Shown: positions 21,656-33,291 of the stretch, in pieces
Numbering within the stretch: the first letter of the stretch is position 1
Layout: each line of letters starts with the position of its first letter
Assembly: GCA_021396245.1 (NCBI GenBank)
Contig: WNYE01000029.1
Location: 356,193-420,192, forward strand
Length of the DNA: 64,000 nt
DNA from: Sporothrix humicola
Taxonomy: Eukaryota > Ascomycota > Sordariomycetes > Ophiostomatales > Ophiostomataceae
Direction of reading: 5' to 3'
Translations under genes and position numbers: made by a program
The notes under the pieces: generated by a model
What the model saw: the letters and a program-made list of their open reading frames with translations, nothing else
Database searches by the model: none
Told to the model about the DNA's origin: nothing

Positions 21656-24574
21656 ATGCAGTCTCACGACTACTACGACGACGGGTCCGGCCCCGACCAG
21701 CCGTACGACAACCCGGTGGAAATGCGCGCCATCAACAACAGCCGCAGTCCGCCGTACCAGCGCCAGCCACCCCCACGGCCCCAGTTTCCACAACACCCGC
21801 AGTATGCCCATACCGTGCAGCCGCCGGCGGCTGAGCAGTACGGCCATCTGCCCCAGGACGACGGCTACAACTCTCCCTCGCCGTACCAGGACCGCCACGA
21901 CCGCCGCTGGATGGCCCAGCCGTCGCCGACAGACTACTCGCGGCCACTTGTTTCTCCTCGCCAGACGCCCGTCTACCAGTCGGCGCACACATCGTCGACG
22001 GCCGTCAACACCGACCGGGACAGCGACGGCGCCTCCGGATCGCCGCCGTGGGCCATGAATCTAAACAACGGCAGCAGCGGGTTTCTGACGGAGTCACACA
22101 ACATGTACAACAGCGGCTTCCAGTCCAACATGTCGTCGCCGCGCAACAGCGGCCGCGCCAGCACGATCGACCTGGCGTATTTGAAGCGCCACAAGCCCAT
22201 GGCGTCGATGACCGACTCGCGGCCGCCCAGCCGTGACCAGAGCCACGTTACTCTGACAAATCTGCTGAACCAGACGCCCGAGCCCGTTCTGAGCGAGGAT
22301 TGGGTCGTGCCCGGCTCGGTAGCCCAGATCCACAAGCGCGACGATGCCGACATCTGGAAGGGCTGGCGCCGCTGGGTCTACAAGTTCATGCCGTATCTGA
22401 CGGTCTTGAACATGGGCCTGTATCTGCTGTACCTGACCTACCGCATCATCTGCATCGTGGCCGCCCAGAACAAGTTCCGCACCACGTTCGCCGCTGCCTG
22501 GCTTTTCGTCGCTGTCGAGGTCGCCACGGCCATTCCCTCGCTGATGCACAACTGCTGGACCGTCATGTCCGTCCACAAGCGCCGCCGGCCCAAGCTGCGG
22601 TGGATGGGCGACGACGCGCCGACGGTCGACGTTTTCATCACCTGCTGCAAGGAGGACAACGACGTCGTCATGGACACGGTCCGCGGCGCCTGCGATCTCG
22701 ACTACCCCCGCAAGCGCTTCCGGGTTATCGTTTTGGATGACGGCGCCGTCGAGAGCCTGGCCAAGGAGGTCGAGGCGCTCTCGGCCACGTACCCGAACCT
22801 GATGTACATTGCCCGTCCCAAGTACCCTGGCGTTCCCCACCATTTCAAGGCCGGCAATCTCAACTACGGCCTCGATGCGTCGCTTTCGTTCCCTGGCGGT
22901 GCTGGCGAGTACATGGCTGCTCTTGATGCCGATATGGTAAGTTTATTTTGTGCTTGACGTTGATTTATGGTTTTGAATTCCGTGAGATTTAAGGGCCGGC
23001 AGTCTGGGGTCGGTTCTAGAAATTAGGCTGGGATCTATCCTGACCCCCCGGATCTGCAATCTTGCATGGCGTGGAGTTGCCTGGATATATCTAGATGTGA
23101 TCTCTCGCTTGTGCCTGGTCATCTTCATCAGACGATTCCAGGTGCGATTCCACATCTTGGTGGGATACAGCGGAAGAGCCGTCAGATGTCAGATCTTTGA
23201 ATTCTGTCAGCGGCAAGACATCCTGGCCGCTTCCAAATGCGCAGAAACTTACCCATCTATGGAGCCCTAAAGCCCGATGGCCGATGAAACATGCTAACAA
23301 CTCCTCGTCAGATTCCCGAACGCCAGTGGCTGCGTGCCGTCATTCCCCACCTCGTCGTCGACCCCAAGATGGCCCTCGCCTGCCCGCCCCAGCTCTTCTA
23401 CAACACGCCGCCCGGCGACCCGCTGGCCCAGAGTCTGGACTTCTTCGTCCACGTTATCGAGCCCATCAAGGACACCATGGGTGTCGCCTGGTGCACGGGT
23501 TCCGGCTATGTGGCCCGTCGCGAGGCCCTGACTGAAATTGGTAACTTCCCGCTGGGATCCCTGGCGGAGGATGTTGCTACCTCGACGAAAATGCTCGGCA
23601 AGGGCTGGAAGACCGCCTTCATCCACGAACCCCTGCAGTACGGCACGGTCCCCGACGATTTCGCTAGCCACCTGAAGCAGCGCACCCGCTGGGCCATTGG
23701 CACCGTCGACACGTCTTTCAAGCTCAACTTTTGTCTGTGGGGCGACTCGGTCCGCCAGATGTCCTTTGCCCAGCGCTTCTCCGGCTTCCTGTATGCCTCG
23801 CTGTCGCTCTACACGATTCTCCTCAACATCTCGCTGTTCGCCATCCCCATCATTCTTTTGCTTGGCAAGCAGCTTGTCGCCTACTCGGACGAGAACCAGC
23901 TCCGGTGGCTTGTCCGTGCCTGCTTCGCCGCCACGATTTCCAACCGTCTCTGCGAGCTCGTCATGTTCATCCCCTCGGGCTACCATACCGGCCAGCGCGG
24001 CTCTCGTTACCAGCTGTGGATGTCGCCCTACATTGCCCTGTGCCTGATCCGCGCCTTTGCTTTGCCCCGCTGGCTTGGTGGCGAGGCCCAGGCCTTTACG
24101 CCCACCGGTTCCATCGCCTCCAAGCTCAACGAGCGCGACGCCAAGAACCGCAAGAACATGGCCAAGCGTCTGTGGAGCATCATCGTCAACTACATGGGCT
24201 GGTTCCACCTCATCTTTGTGTACATTACGCTTGTCGGCGTCGCCATGTCCACGTACCGCTGCTTCTTCTGGTACACCAGCGTCAAGACCGTCCTGCAGGG
24301 CCTCGTCACACACGCCTTCTGGCCCCCGCTCACCTTCTTGTTCATCTGCAGCTCCATGTGGACGCCCATCTCTTACGCCATCGACCCGCCCAGCATGCCC
24401 GACCGTGAGGAGCTGCTCAACCGCGACCCCAAGACCGGTGTCGCCCATCCCACAGCCAAGGCCAAGAAGATTGCCATGAGCGGCACCACTGCCTGGTACG
24501 AGCTGGAGTACACCACCACCACCATCTACACCACCCTCATCTTTGTCATGTCCTTCCTGCCATTCCTTTTCTAA
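21656..24574 (+). CDS. Cellulose-synthase-like GT2 glycosyltransferase
   Basis: Processive, membrane-embedded family 2 glycosyltransferase of 847 residues, exons 21656..22936 and 23312..24574. A Pro/Gln/Ser-rich cytosolic N-terminus (about 1-235) precedes two membrane spans, the catalytic domain and about six further spans. Catalytic signature in order: CCKEDND and VLDDG, DAD at 424-426 right at the exon junction, TGSG at 489-492, ED at 513-514 and QRTRW at 550-554. This is the D,D,D,QxxRW pattern of beta-glucan synthases. Fungal relatives (CelA, Tft1) are linked to the (1,3;1,4) mixed-linkage glucan; that assignment is my inference. The intron is 375 bp, much longer than the others. The divergent GH12 enzyme suggests a synthase/glucanase pair. 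Confidence 0.92.
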
Positions 24575-25923
24575 GGGGTGGTGGTATGACAGGTTTGGGT
24601 TTGGTATTCTTTCTTGTTGTTTTTTCTCTCTTTTTGTTTCCTTTTCATCATTGTTCGGTGGTTATTTGATTTTACTGTGGGACTTACGTTTGTTTTCTTT
24701 TCTCTCTTTTTCCGTTTTTCTTTCACTCACAATTCCCGACTCTCGGGCAACGACACAGATTGGGATATAATGGCTATCGGATACAACAACAACATGGCGT
24801 TCAGCATCTAGAAGGGCTACTTGGCCCGTAATGTAATCCAGTACATAGACCATCCTGGACAATTCGTTTCGTCTGGGCATACACATACGACAAGGGCATA
24901 TATTGGTTTTGGTATTGAATTTATTCATTTTTACTTTTATTTTGCTGTATCCAAAAGTAAGTAAGTGAGGCGTGCTGAAACATAATCAACAGAAAGGGCC
25001 GAGCACATTTCAGCCCGCACCTGTTGACGCCGACGTTAAGCAAGGAGAGAGAAAGGGTCCCTTTCCAGACTCGATGCACACGTAATCTATGCGCCACACG
25101 TGCTAGATAAAGGACTTGTGTCACCGTGCTATCTCTATCTAGTGATACCTAATTTTTGGGAATGCTAGACCATCTGTGTGGTTTTCTCGGCGACTTTATT
25201 TACTTTGTACGATGTTATTTGTTAGTATTCTTGTCGTACGGCATTCTGTTTCGGGCACCGATATCTGCAGCAGCAATCGAGCCCTGTGGCGTGGCTGAAT
25301 TATCAGGACTTTAGGGCATTTAATACAGAGACAGTGCCAACGCCGTCACAGCAAGATACGCCTTCCTCTCCGTCAATTGGTTGAGTTTACAACATCTTCT
25401 TTGGAGCACGCGTAATCTTCTTCACTTCCTTGCCAAAACGCACGTATTTCAATCTTGGAAAGACGCAAACAACATTTCGCACATGCCCCCACGGCGCGAT
25501 GGATTTACTGCCAAATATCGAATGCTTAAAATGTCTGTATTTGTAATGTGCATCGCGGACCGGACGCAAAAAACACCGTTGTGCGGGATCACCGCCGTAT
25601 CGGAGCCTCATCGGCTAGCAGCACGTCATGCCCTATGATGGCGAATAATCTACCAGGGCTGACGAGATGGGCGGCGCGGGCATCTGCCAGAGACAGCTGC
25701 ATCCCCGCACATCACGCGAGACAGAAACTAGAAGATGGGCTCTGTGTAGATAAATGAATCCTGTCTCTACTTTTTGGCTTCTTAACAATATTGATGTCTT
25801 TTGCAAAATTGATTGTTGCTGTCGGCTGGTTCCGTTGTAGTGTCTGTCCATGCTGCAATTAATTCAACGGTGAAGATCTCGAGTCCACTGTCCATTACCG
25901 TCCCCCACTAAAATACAGCGAAC
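24575..25923. other. Intergenic region between GT2 and FMO genes
   Basis: No gene is supported. T-rich 3' UTR of the GT2 gene to about 24930, then mixed-composition DNA; short open frames lack motifs. The last 100 bases are the promoter of the flavin monooxygenase. Confidence 0.5.
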
Positions 25924-27659
25924 ATGCCTACCATCAAGTCTGTCGCAATCATTGGAGCCGGCGCATCAGGTAAATTCATGCATTTATGCCACGATCCAGA
26001 CGTTTACTTTTTTCTTCTTTTTTTCTGCCGCATCACTAACAAGAAAAGGTGCCGCATCTGCATCCGCACTTGCTGCAGAAGGACACTTCGACGTCATCAA
26101 GGTGTTTGAAAGGCGCGAAGAGCCTGGGGGAACATGGATCTTCGATGCAATCCCCCCAGACCTCAAGCTCGTCCCGGGCGGCCTGCCACACGACATCGAC
26201 CCGCCACTCGTCCTCCCGGAGGTTCTGCCCGCCACAACGGCGCCAAATACCCAGGAACGCTTCACAAAAACGCCAATCTACGAGGGATTGACGTAAGCTA
26301 GCCCCCGTGCCTCAATAGTTGCGGATAGGTGATCTAACGATGCGTAGCACAAACGTCCCAGAGATTGCCATGTCGCTGTCTGACCGTCGCTTTCCCTACG
26401 GCCCCTTTGTCCCTCATTGGATTCCCAAGAACTACATCCGAGAATACTTTTCGCTGCACGGCGACGATTCACTCCTGTTCCTCAACACGACCGTCGAAGA
26501 CATTTCTCGCATCCACGAAAAATCCCGGGGTGCCCACAACCGTTGGCGACTAACTCTGCGGAAGCACGACCGAACTCGTGGTGTCGACGAGTGGTGGCAG
26601 GAGGAATTTGACGCAGTGATCATTGGCAATGGGCACTACTCTGTGCCGTTTGTATGTCGTCCGCCGTTCCTTCCTATTTTGACGCTCACCCCTTATTCTT
26701 TCCTTGCCCTTCCTTGCTCCTTCCCAAATCGTCGTCCGTTGTCTCGTCCCGGCCGCTGACAAAATTAGGTTCCTTCCGTGACGGGACTACCCGAGTTCCT
26801 CGTCAACCACCCCGGGCGCGTGATCCATTCCAAGAGCTACCGGTCCCCGCGGGTCTACGCTGGCAAACGTGTGCTCGTTATTGGCAACTCGGCCTCGGGC
26901 CACGATGTCGCCGACCAGCTCGTCAAGTACGAGGGCGTCAAGCACCCCATCTACGTCTCACGTCACTCTCGTTCATTATGGGAAGGTGACGAGCCACCAG
27001 CGGGCATCGTTTGGAAGCCCGTCATTGACGAGTACAAGGCCGACGGGACAATTGTTTTTGTCGACGGCACGACTCTCGGACTCAATGAAGTGGACATCGT
27101 GATCTACTGTACCGGCTACAAGCCATCGTACCCGTTCTGGAACGTCAGAGAAAACGGCCGATCTCTCTACAACTACGAGGAGGGTCGATTCGAGGGCACT
27201 TTCCAGCACACCTTTGTGCAGGACTTCCCGACCCTCGGTCTCGTCGGCTTGCCCCGCACACTGACTTTCCGGTCATTTGAATACCAAGCCATTGCCCTGG
27301 CCCGTCTCTGGTCTGGCCGTGCTTCACTTCCTCCGTTGGCTGAACAGCGTCTGTGGGAACAGAACAGAATTGCAGAGCGGCGCCAGAACGGGAAGAAGTT
27401 CCATGACATCGAATGGGACACCGGAGAGACGGACGCATACCTCAACTTCCATTACCGCCTCGCTGGATTGCCACAGCTGGACGGCACTGGCCTCACACCG
27501 CCAATTCTGAACGCCGCCACTCGGTGGGCCATTGGGAATATTCGCAAATATCCTATCCTTCGTCCATCGCCGCCGCCTGAACACGACGCCAACCGAAGAG
27601 CCGCGGAGGACGACTGGGTCGTTGTGGAGACTGTGAAAGACTCTCTTTGGTACATTTAA
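25924..27659 (+). CDS. Flavin-containing monooxygenase (FMO-like)
   Basis: Predicted 494-residue class B flavoprotein monooxygenase that would add oxygen to N or S atoms or a carbonyl using NADPH. Exons: 25924..25969, 26049..26292, 26348..26651, 26769..27659; each join keeps the frame. Motifs: FAD-binding GAGASG at residues 11-16, the EEPGGTWIFD segment, then the FMO signature region HPGRVIHSKSYR followed by the NADP-binding GNSASGHDVA, and a later YCTGYKPSYPF (the ATG-type CTGY motif). It is convergent with a short-chain dehydrogenase 180 bp away, so the two may serve one pathway, though convergent genes are not co-transcribed. The substrate is unknown. Confidence 0.9.
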
Positions 27660-27837
27660 AGGTGGCGGATGAGAGAAAGTGAACATGGGAAGAGCAGCGT
27701 TCCTTATGTTTGGCAGAGATTTGAGACACGCAAATAAACACGATAACGATTGATGAAAACTATCTAAAAGATTAGAGTAGGGTCTCTGCCACTGCAGCCA
27801 TCTGTTGTACTTTCAGGCCGGTGCAGGTAGCGCAAGT

Positions 27838-28891
27838 CTAGTACGCGAAACTCTCAGAGACAAGTTTCTCGCTCAGACCCCATAGCTTCTCGGCATCAAT
27901 AGCATCTCTGGCCCAGCTTTGGATCTTCTCGTCGGGGACAACCTGAGAGTCCACAAGATACGCTCCATTGTGTTCAGATGCATCCAGGCTCGGGTGGAAC
28001 GCAGCAAAGACGTGCGTGGCCACTCCCTCGTCAGCGGACTTCACGTTGAAGCCCCCGTTCCAGAACGAGCGGTATCCCAACTTGTGATCCAGAACTCCCA
28101 GCTCGGCAAAATCTTCCATGGCCACGTGGCGAGAGAGGTTTGTCGTGACAATGACACCCGGGTGGAGGCTGACAGACACGACTCCACGGCTACCGAGTTT
28201 CTTGGCCAGGGAGCGAGAGAACAGCATGTTGGCAGACTTTGACTGTCCGTAGGCAGCCCACCTCTCGTACGTAGCACCATCCTAGCAATGTCAGTGACTC
28301 CTTTCGCCCACAGGCATTTAAATAATCTGAATAGGTGGAACGGATGCTCACCCCAAAGTTGATGTCCTCGTCGCGGACAGGACCATAGCGGAAACCACCA
28401 CTAGAAACATTGACAATGCGCAGAGCCTGGGTCGTCGAGTACTTCAAAAGGGATGACAGAATAAGGTTGGTCAACAGGAAATGACCGATGTGGTTGGTAC
28501 CAAACTGCGACTCGATGCCGTCTGTGGTCGTGCTGAATGGCGAAGCCATGATTCCAGCATTGTTGACAATGACATCGATTTTCTTGACCTTGCTCAGAAT
28601 CTCCTGGGCAGCAATGCGAACTTGAGAAATGGACGCAAGGTCCAGCTCAATGACAACAACCTTGACTCCGGGGGCTACAGCCGCAATGTCCTTCGCCGTC
28701 TGCTCGGCCTTGGCCACACTGTGGGAAGCAAGGATGATCTGTTCAGGGCCAAACGGTGCAATCGTGGCCGCAAACGTGGCACCAAGACCACCGGGAGTTG
28801 CGCCCGTCACCAAGACTGTCTTGCCGGCGATGTAGTCTTTGCAGTCACGAGCCACCTCGGACCCGGTAGTTTTCGCGTTGTATTGAGCCAT
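27838..28891 (-). CDS. Short-chain dehydrogenase/reductase
   Basis: NAD(P)-dependent oxidoreductase of 327 residues, minus-strand exons 28891..28352 and 28281..27838. Rossmann motifs visible: cofactor-binding TGATPGGLG near residue 29, NNAGIMA, the catalytic serine in NVSSGGF and the YGQSK catalytic pair just after the exon join, then the HPGVIVTTNL segment. The pattern fits the WWOX/retinol dehydrogenase-like group of fungal SDRs. I chose the ATG at 28891 (MAQYNAK); an in-frame ATG 24 bases upstream is possible. It shares a 572-bp divergent promoter with the regulator at 29.5 kb. Confidence 0.9.
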
Positions 28892-29463
28892 GTCGAAGGA
28901 TGAGGTTAAACACAATGATTGTGAAGTTGAAAAGAAGATGAATGAAGATATGAGCGTGAGTAAATGAAATTTCTTGTTGGTAAATATGAATTACAATATT
29001 TAATTAATCAACAGGCGTCTAAATACAGGTGAGATGACCATATTTATATCCATCGTGGTGACCATTGATGGCAATGGTATGAACAAAATTTCATGGCATT
29101 TTCTGTATCGACAAGAGGGTGCCCAGGCTAGTCCAAAAATGGACAGATTTCAGTCAATGTTGATTTCCAAATCTGTCGATAATTTTGTGATCGACGGTGA
29201 TGCCGTCACGACCCAGACTGCCGACGTCTCTCGAACGGACTTTGTCAAGGAGTTAAGGTCTGTGTTGCGCCGTAACATGTCTCCGAGATGCGCTTGTCCT
29301 CATTTGGACGAATTTTGGTCTGTCGCTTTCCATTTAAGGCTTAGCGCCTCCAAATAACCTTGATGCACAAAGGTGCCGCCATATTTAGATCTCGCCTCAA
29401 TGTGAATTTCAGATCTCCTTCTCTCTCCTTTACAAACGGCCTGTAATTGTCGACAACATAATA
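28892..29463. promoter_or_regulatory. Divergent promoter with two inverted repeats
   Basis: Between the SDR and the AT-hook regulator. GACAGATTT at 29142-29150 is matched exactly by its reverse complement AAATCTGTC at 29169-29177. A second inverted repeat, GACGG-TGATG-CCGTC, lies at 29193-29207 and has the CGG-N5-CCG form bound by some Zn2Cys6 dimers. Both sit about 260-320 bp from either start codon. Confidence 0.5.
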
Positions 29464-31473
29464 ATGCCGCACGACGCAGTCGAGATTGTCTTCTCCCTTC
29501 AGCCCACCTCAGCACCGCCGGCTGCATCGGGGCAAGGAGCCATATTCAGCTACGAATCGGGCCCTGCAAAGGTGCCTGGGCCCTGGAAACGAGGGCGCCC
29601 AAAAGGTTGTTAGTGCATCTACAGCGACAGACTCCACTGCAAATGTGCAAACGTCCACTGACAATATGTACACAGGTGATACAAAAAAGTCGAGAACAAC
29701 GCCAAATAAATCACGGGATAGCACAAAATCGCCGAGAGCACCGTTTGAGTTTATTCATTTGTCACCCACCACAAGAAAAATCAGTACAAGATCGCAGATT
29801 CAGATAAGAAGACATGCTCGACGTGCTGCAGCCACTGCAGCTCCCGGCACCAGCGGCCCTTTGAGCCCTTCGACATATCCCCACCAAAGGGCGAAAGTCG
29901 TTTCTGTCGACCATGGCGTCGGTGTCTTTGTTGAGCACTACAACCTGCGCCAAATCGATGGCGTGGATCCCTTTAACACACTAGGCATGCACATTAAGCC
30001 GTACATGCATGACCTTTTAGTTTCTCGTAAGTATCAGGCAGCCGACACCTTGTGATGGAGCATACTGTGGAGAGAAGATCACAGACGAAAGACGAGACTG
30101 ACAAATCCAGTCGGCACAACTGTGTGGAAGACCTTGTACACGTTGGAATGGTCTGTTGGCTTCAACCCATTTGTTGAATATGGCCTTCCAATGGGGTTTT
30201 CTGACCCTGCACTGATGCACACATTTATCAGCTGTGCAGACACATTTCTGTCCTACTTTTCCCGTGTCAACAATGGCACCCGCTCGTTGTGGCATCTGCA
30301 CCGCGCCATTTCCATTGTCAATCGGCGCATAGCAGCCACGACGTCCAGCCCGGAATATGACGATGCGGCCAGAATCAACAGCAGCACTCTGGTTATGGTG
30401 GCAGGAATTGCAATGTTTGAGGTACGGCCACCACTTTTTGTGATGACACACGTCTCCATGTGAACATCGCTGACATCATGCAGAGACATCGAGACCCAGA
30501 CAACTGGAGACTCCACATGGCTGGCCTAAAACAGCTCGTTCACCACTATGGTGGTCTTGAGCGTATATACAATGATCCATATGTCTTGCAGAAGATATTC
30601 CGGTATGGCTTTTCTTGCCTACAGCTCAAAGTCATTACTTGAAATCAAATAGCTAACGCTGACTGCAGGGCCGATTTGTATGGATCCACCGAGGATGATG
30701 TGTCAACGTTCTTTGACGGCTACAAAGCCTGTGCCTATCTTGTAGGGAATTTACCTCCCGAGGTCGGCCCACGCAGCATGTATACCTTTTATGACGATGG
30801 CTTCGAAAACCTGAATCAACTATGTACCCAAAATCCCATTCTATCCCATTGCATTGCTCAGTTGGACGAGGCAATGTTCCTTGGCAAACGACACTCCGTC
30901 TCATCGACACCCAAATCGCAGACGAGGCCAGGAGCTGTTGTGCTTGGGCTGAGCCGAGGAGATCAGGATCGCGGCACGGCAACAACAGCAACTCGACTAA
31001 GATATCTTCTGACGGGCATTCAATACCTGCTCTTGTCTGACACTCTTCGTGAATCCATTGCGAAGACGGCAGATACTACGACACGAAATATCCACGAAAT
31101 CTGCCGCATCTCCCTTCTTCTGTTCTCCCTCTCAATACTAAACGAACGACCGCCGCATCTCCTGTACGGCCTTCAGCTTGTCACTAACCTATGCTCGCAA
31201 TTGGACAAATTCAGTCATGGTGATGAAACGGCACTAGATCTAAGACTTTGGGCTATCGTTACAGCTGGCAGTGTTGTTAATGCCAACAATGAGTCGACAA
31301 GCATATCGTACAGTGGCATGCAGGGTGATGTCCTCTACCGTCACTTTCAGAGAATATCCTCGCAAGTCGGCGGCGATGGGAATGCTGGGTTGCCATCGTT
31401 GCTATCACGGCTTTCTCGATACCCGTGGATTTCCGGCAACTACGATAGTGTTCTTCGATATTATCACGCTTAG
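29464..31473 (+). CDS. Fungal_trans_2-type regulator with AT-hook
   Basis: Predicted transcription factor of 575 residues from five exons: 29464..29605, 29676..30026, 30111..30421, 30484..30602 and 30669..31473. Three of the introns have CTGAC near the acceptor. There is no zinc cluster; instead the first exon ends in KRGRPKG, an AT-hook core. After it come FEFIHLSP and a basic RRHARRAA stretch, then a long helical domain with DPFNTLG, VHHYGGLERI and ICRISLLLFSL, the arrangement of fungal proteins with the Fungal_trans_2 (PF11951) region. An alternative first donor at 29609 would add one cysteine after PKG; both keep the frame. It lies between the SDR and the acyltransferase-like gene and may regulate either. 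Confidence 0.8.
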
Positions 31474-31990
31474 TATATGTACCAATATGTATATAAATTT
31501 TAAGCTTTTATTTAGCATCGTATTATTGGTAGTGGAAACATACTAAAATATTTATTTTATATTTACTAAAAAACGATAGAAGAAAATGTTGGGGGGAAAA
31601 AGCCCACAAAGAAAAATTTCCCTGACAATGGCAACCCGTTCCTCCACAAGCATTGAAAGGCAACAGATGTCATCGAAATGATCCTTAAGAAGTAGTGATC
31701 TTGGACACGTCAAACCGAAAGCAAAAAGAAATGGATTAAGTACAATGCATATCTGATGTTCCGAGGCAGGAGACGGAAGTGGAGAGGACCCACAGTATCT
31801 TCAACTACAGCCAATCAGAGACCGTAGTTTAACAGCAGTACAAATGACAACGGATGTCGTCACAATCGTTTCCCCGCAATGGTGTTATGTTCTCTTTCGT
31901 TCTCCCCGATAAGCAAACTGTCTTCTGTTTGTAATCTGAAAGAAATTCACACATTCTCTGATTGTCATATTAGTTGCAAGGTCAGCCGAA
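31474..31990. other. Intergenic region
   Basis: AT-rich; the 3' UTR of the regulator and the promoter of the acyltransferase-like gene. No gene or clear motif seen. Confidence 0.45.
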
Positions 31991-33188
31991 ATGGTGTTCA
32001 CAGTCCGCTGTTCAGGCAGTCCCTACAAGGTACAAATCGCACCTACTTTGTCAACCCAAAGGATCTCGCTAACACGACCCAGATTGGCCAGGAACACGGC
32101 AGCCAGGCAGCAGCACACATCAGGAGCTCAATTGCATTCTACACAGGTCTGTTTCAGCGTTCAGCCGGATTGGGCTGGGAGGAGGTTCAGCAGACGGCGT
32201 TGAAGTTTGTCCCGAGCATCCAGTCCAAATGGCCAGCGCTGTTGGAGGAAATGCAGGGCATTGCAGACGCAGCAAAGCTGCAGCTTGCCGATATTGTCGC
32301 ACTGAACGTCCGCACTGAGATCACGTTTGGCATGTTCACAGACGGATGCACGGCTCTGGCATGGAAGACGCCGGAGACAGTGTTTCTCGCACAAAATTGG
32401 GATGTAAGTTTTGTTTGTCTTGAGAATCGACTGTTTTGCTTCTCTAACAAATCGTCTCAAAAGTGGATGGAAGAGCAAAAAAGCAACATATTGCTGTACC
32501 ATATCGAACAGGACGGCTATCCCAAGATCGAGTACCTCGCAGAGGCTGGCCTCATTGGCAAGATTGGACTCAACTCGGCTGGTAAGTCCCCCCCATGGTC
32601 CAAGTTCACAATTGTAGAAGAATGCTGACAAAATGAGGCGTCGGTGTCTGTGTCAATGCCATCCGTGCAAAGGGAATGGACCCTGAAAAGCTGCCAATGC
32701 ATCTGGCCCTGAGAATGCTTCTAAACTCGGAATCCATGGACGCAGCGGTGGCGATACTGGAAAAATATGGCGTGGCATCGTCGTGCCATTTCCTTGTCGG
32801 AGACGCATCTGGAGCCATGGGGCTAGAGTGGACTCACTTGGGATTGCAGAAATTGCATCTCAAGGATAATCGCATCCACCACACCAACCACCTCCTTCTG
32901 GACCACCCTGGCGTGGTTGATACGAACTGGATACCAGACAGTGTCTACAGGACCCAGCGAGTCGAAGAGCTTACAGATGCAGTCAAGGAAAGCGATGTAT
33001 CTGTGACGACGCTGCAGGCGGTCCTGTCGGATGAGGGAAACTACCCAGGCTCAATTTGCAAGACGAAGTCCGGATCGAGCACGGTCGAGACACTCTTCAA
33101 CATTGTCATGGACATGCGTCAAGTCACGGCAGAGGTAATCATGGGGAAACCAAACGCCCCAGAGGAGAAAATTTCAATCAGGTTTTGA
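31991..33188 (+). CDS. Acyltransferase of the isopenicillin-N acyltransferase (C45) family
   Basis: Predicted 342-residue Ntn-hydrolase-fold enzyme. Exons: 31991..32029 (39 bp), 32083..32403, 32464..32581, 32638..33188. The start reads RCSGSPYK-IGQEHGSQA, the usual N-terminus of this family. The autoprocessing site is the Gly-Cys in TDGCTAL; by my count the cysteine is residue 102, where the penicillin enzyme has Cys103, so self-cleavage would give a small N-terminal and a large C-terminal chain. LNVRTEI, AQNWDW and the EGNYPGSIC region also fit. It ends in SIRF, without the peroxisomal tripeptide of the penicillin enzyme. No NRPS or IPNS is present, so a broader amide hydrolase/acyltransferase role is more likely than antibiotic synthesis. 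Confidence 0.88.
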
Positions 33189-33291
33189 GGAGGAAAGGCA
33201 AGAGCATATTGTTCATTGCCATGAAATAGTGTCTGATAATATGTGTGTTATATCTGTATTAATGTCATGCCTATCATAGCCCACAGCCTCC

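Noticed and set aside
21608..21988. Minus-strand frame over the GT2 start
   Set aside because: Shadow of the Pro/Gln-rich N-terminal coding sequence.
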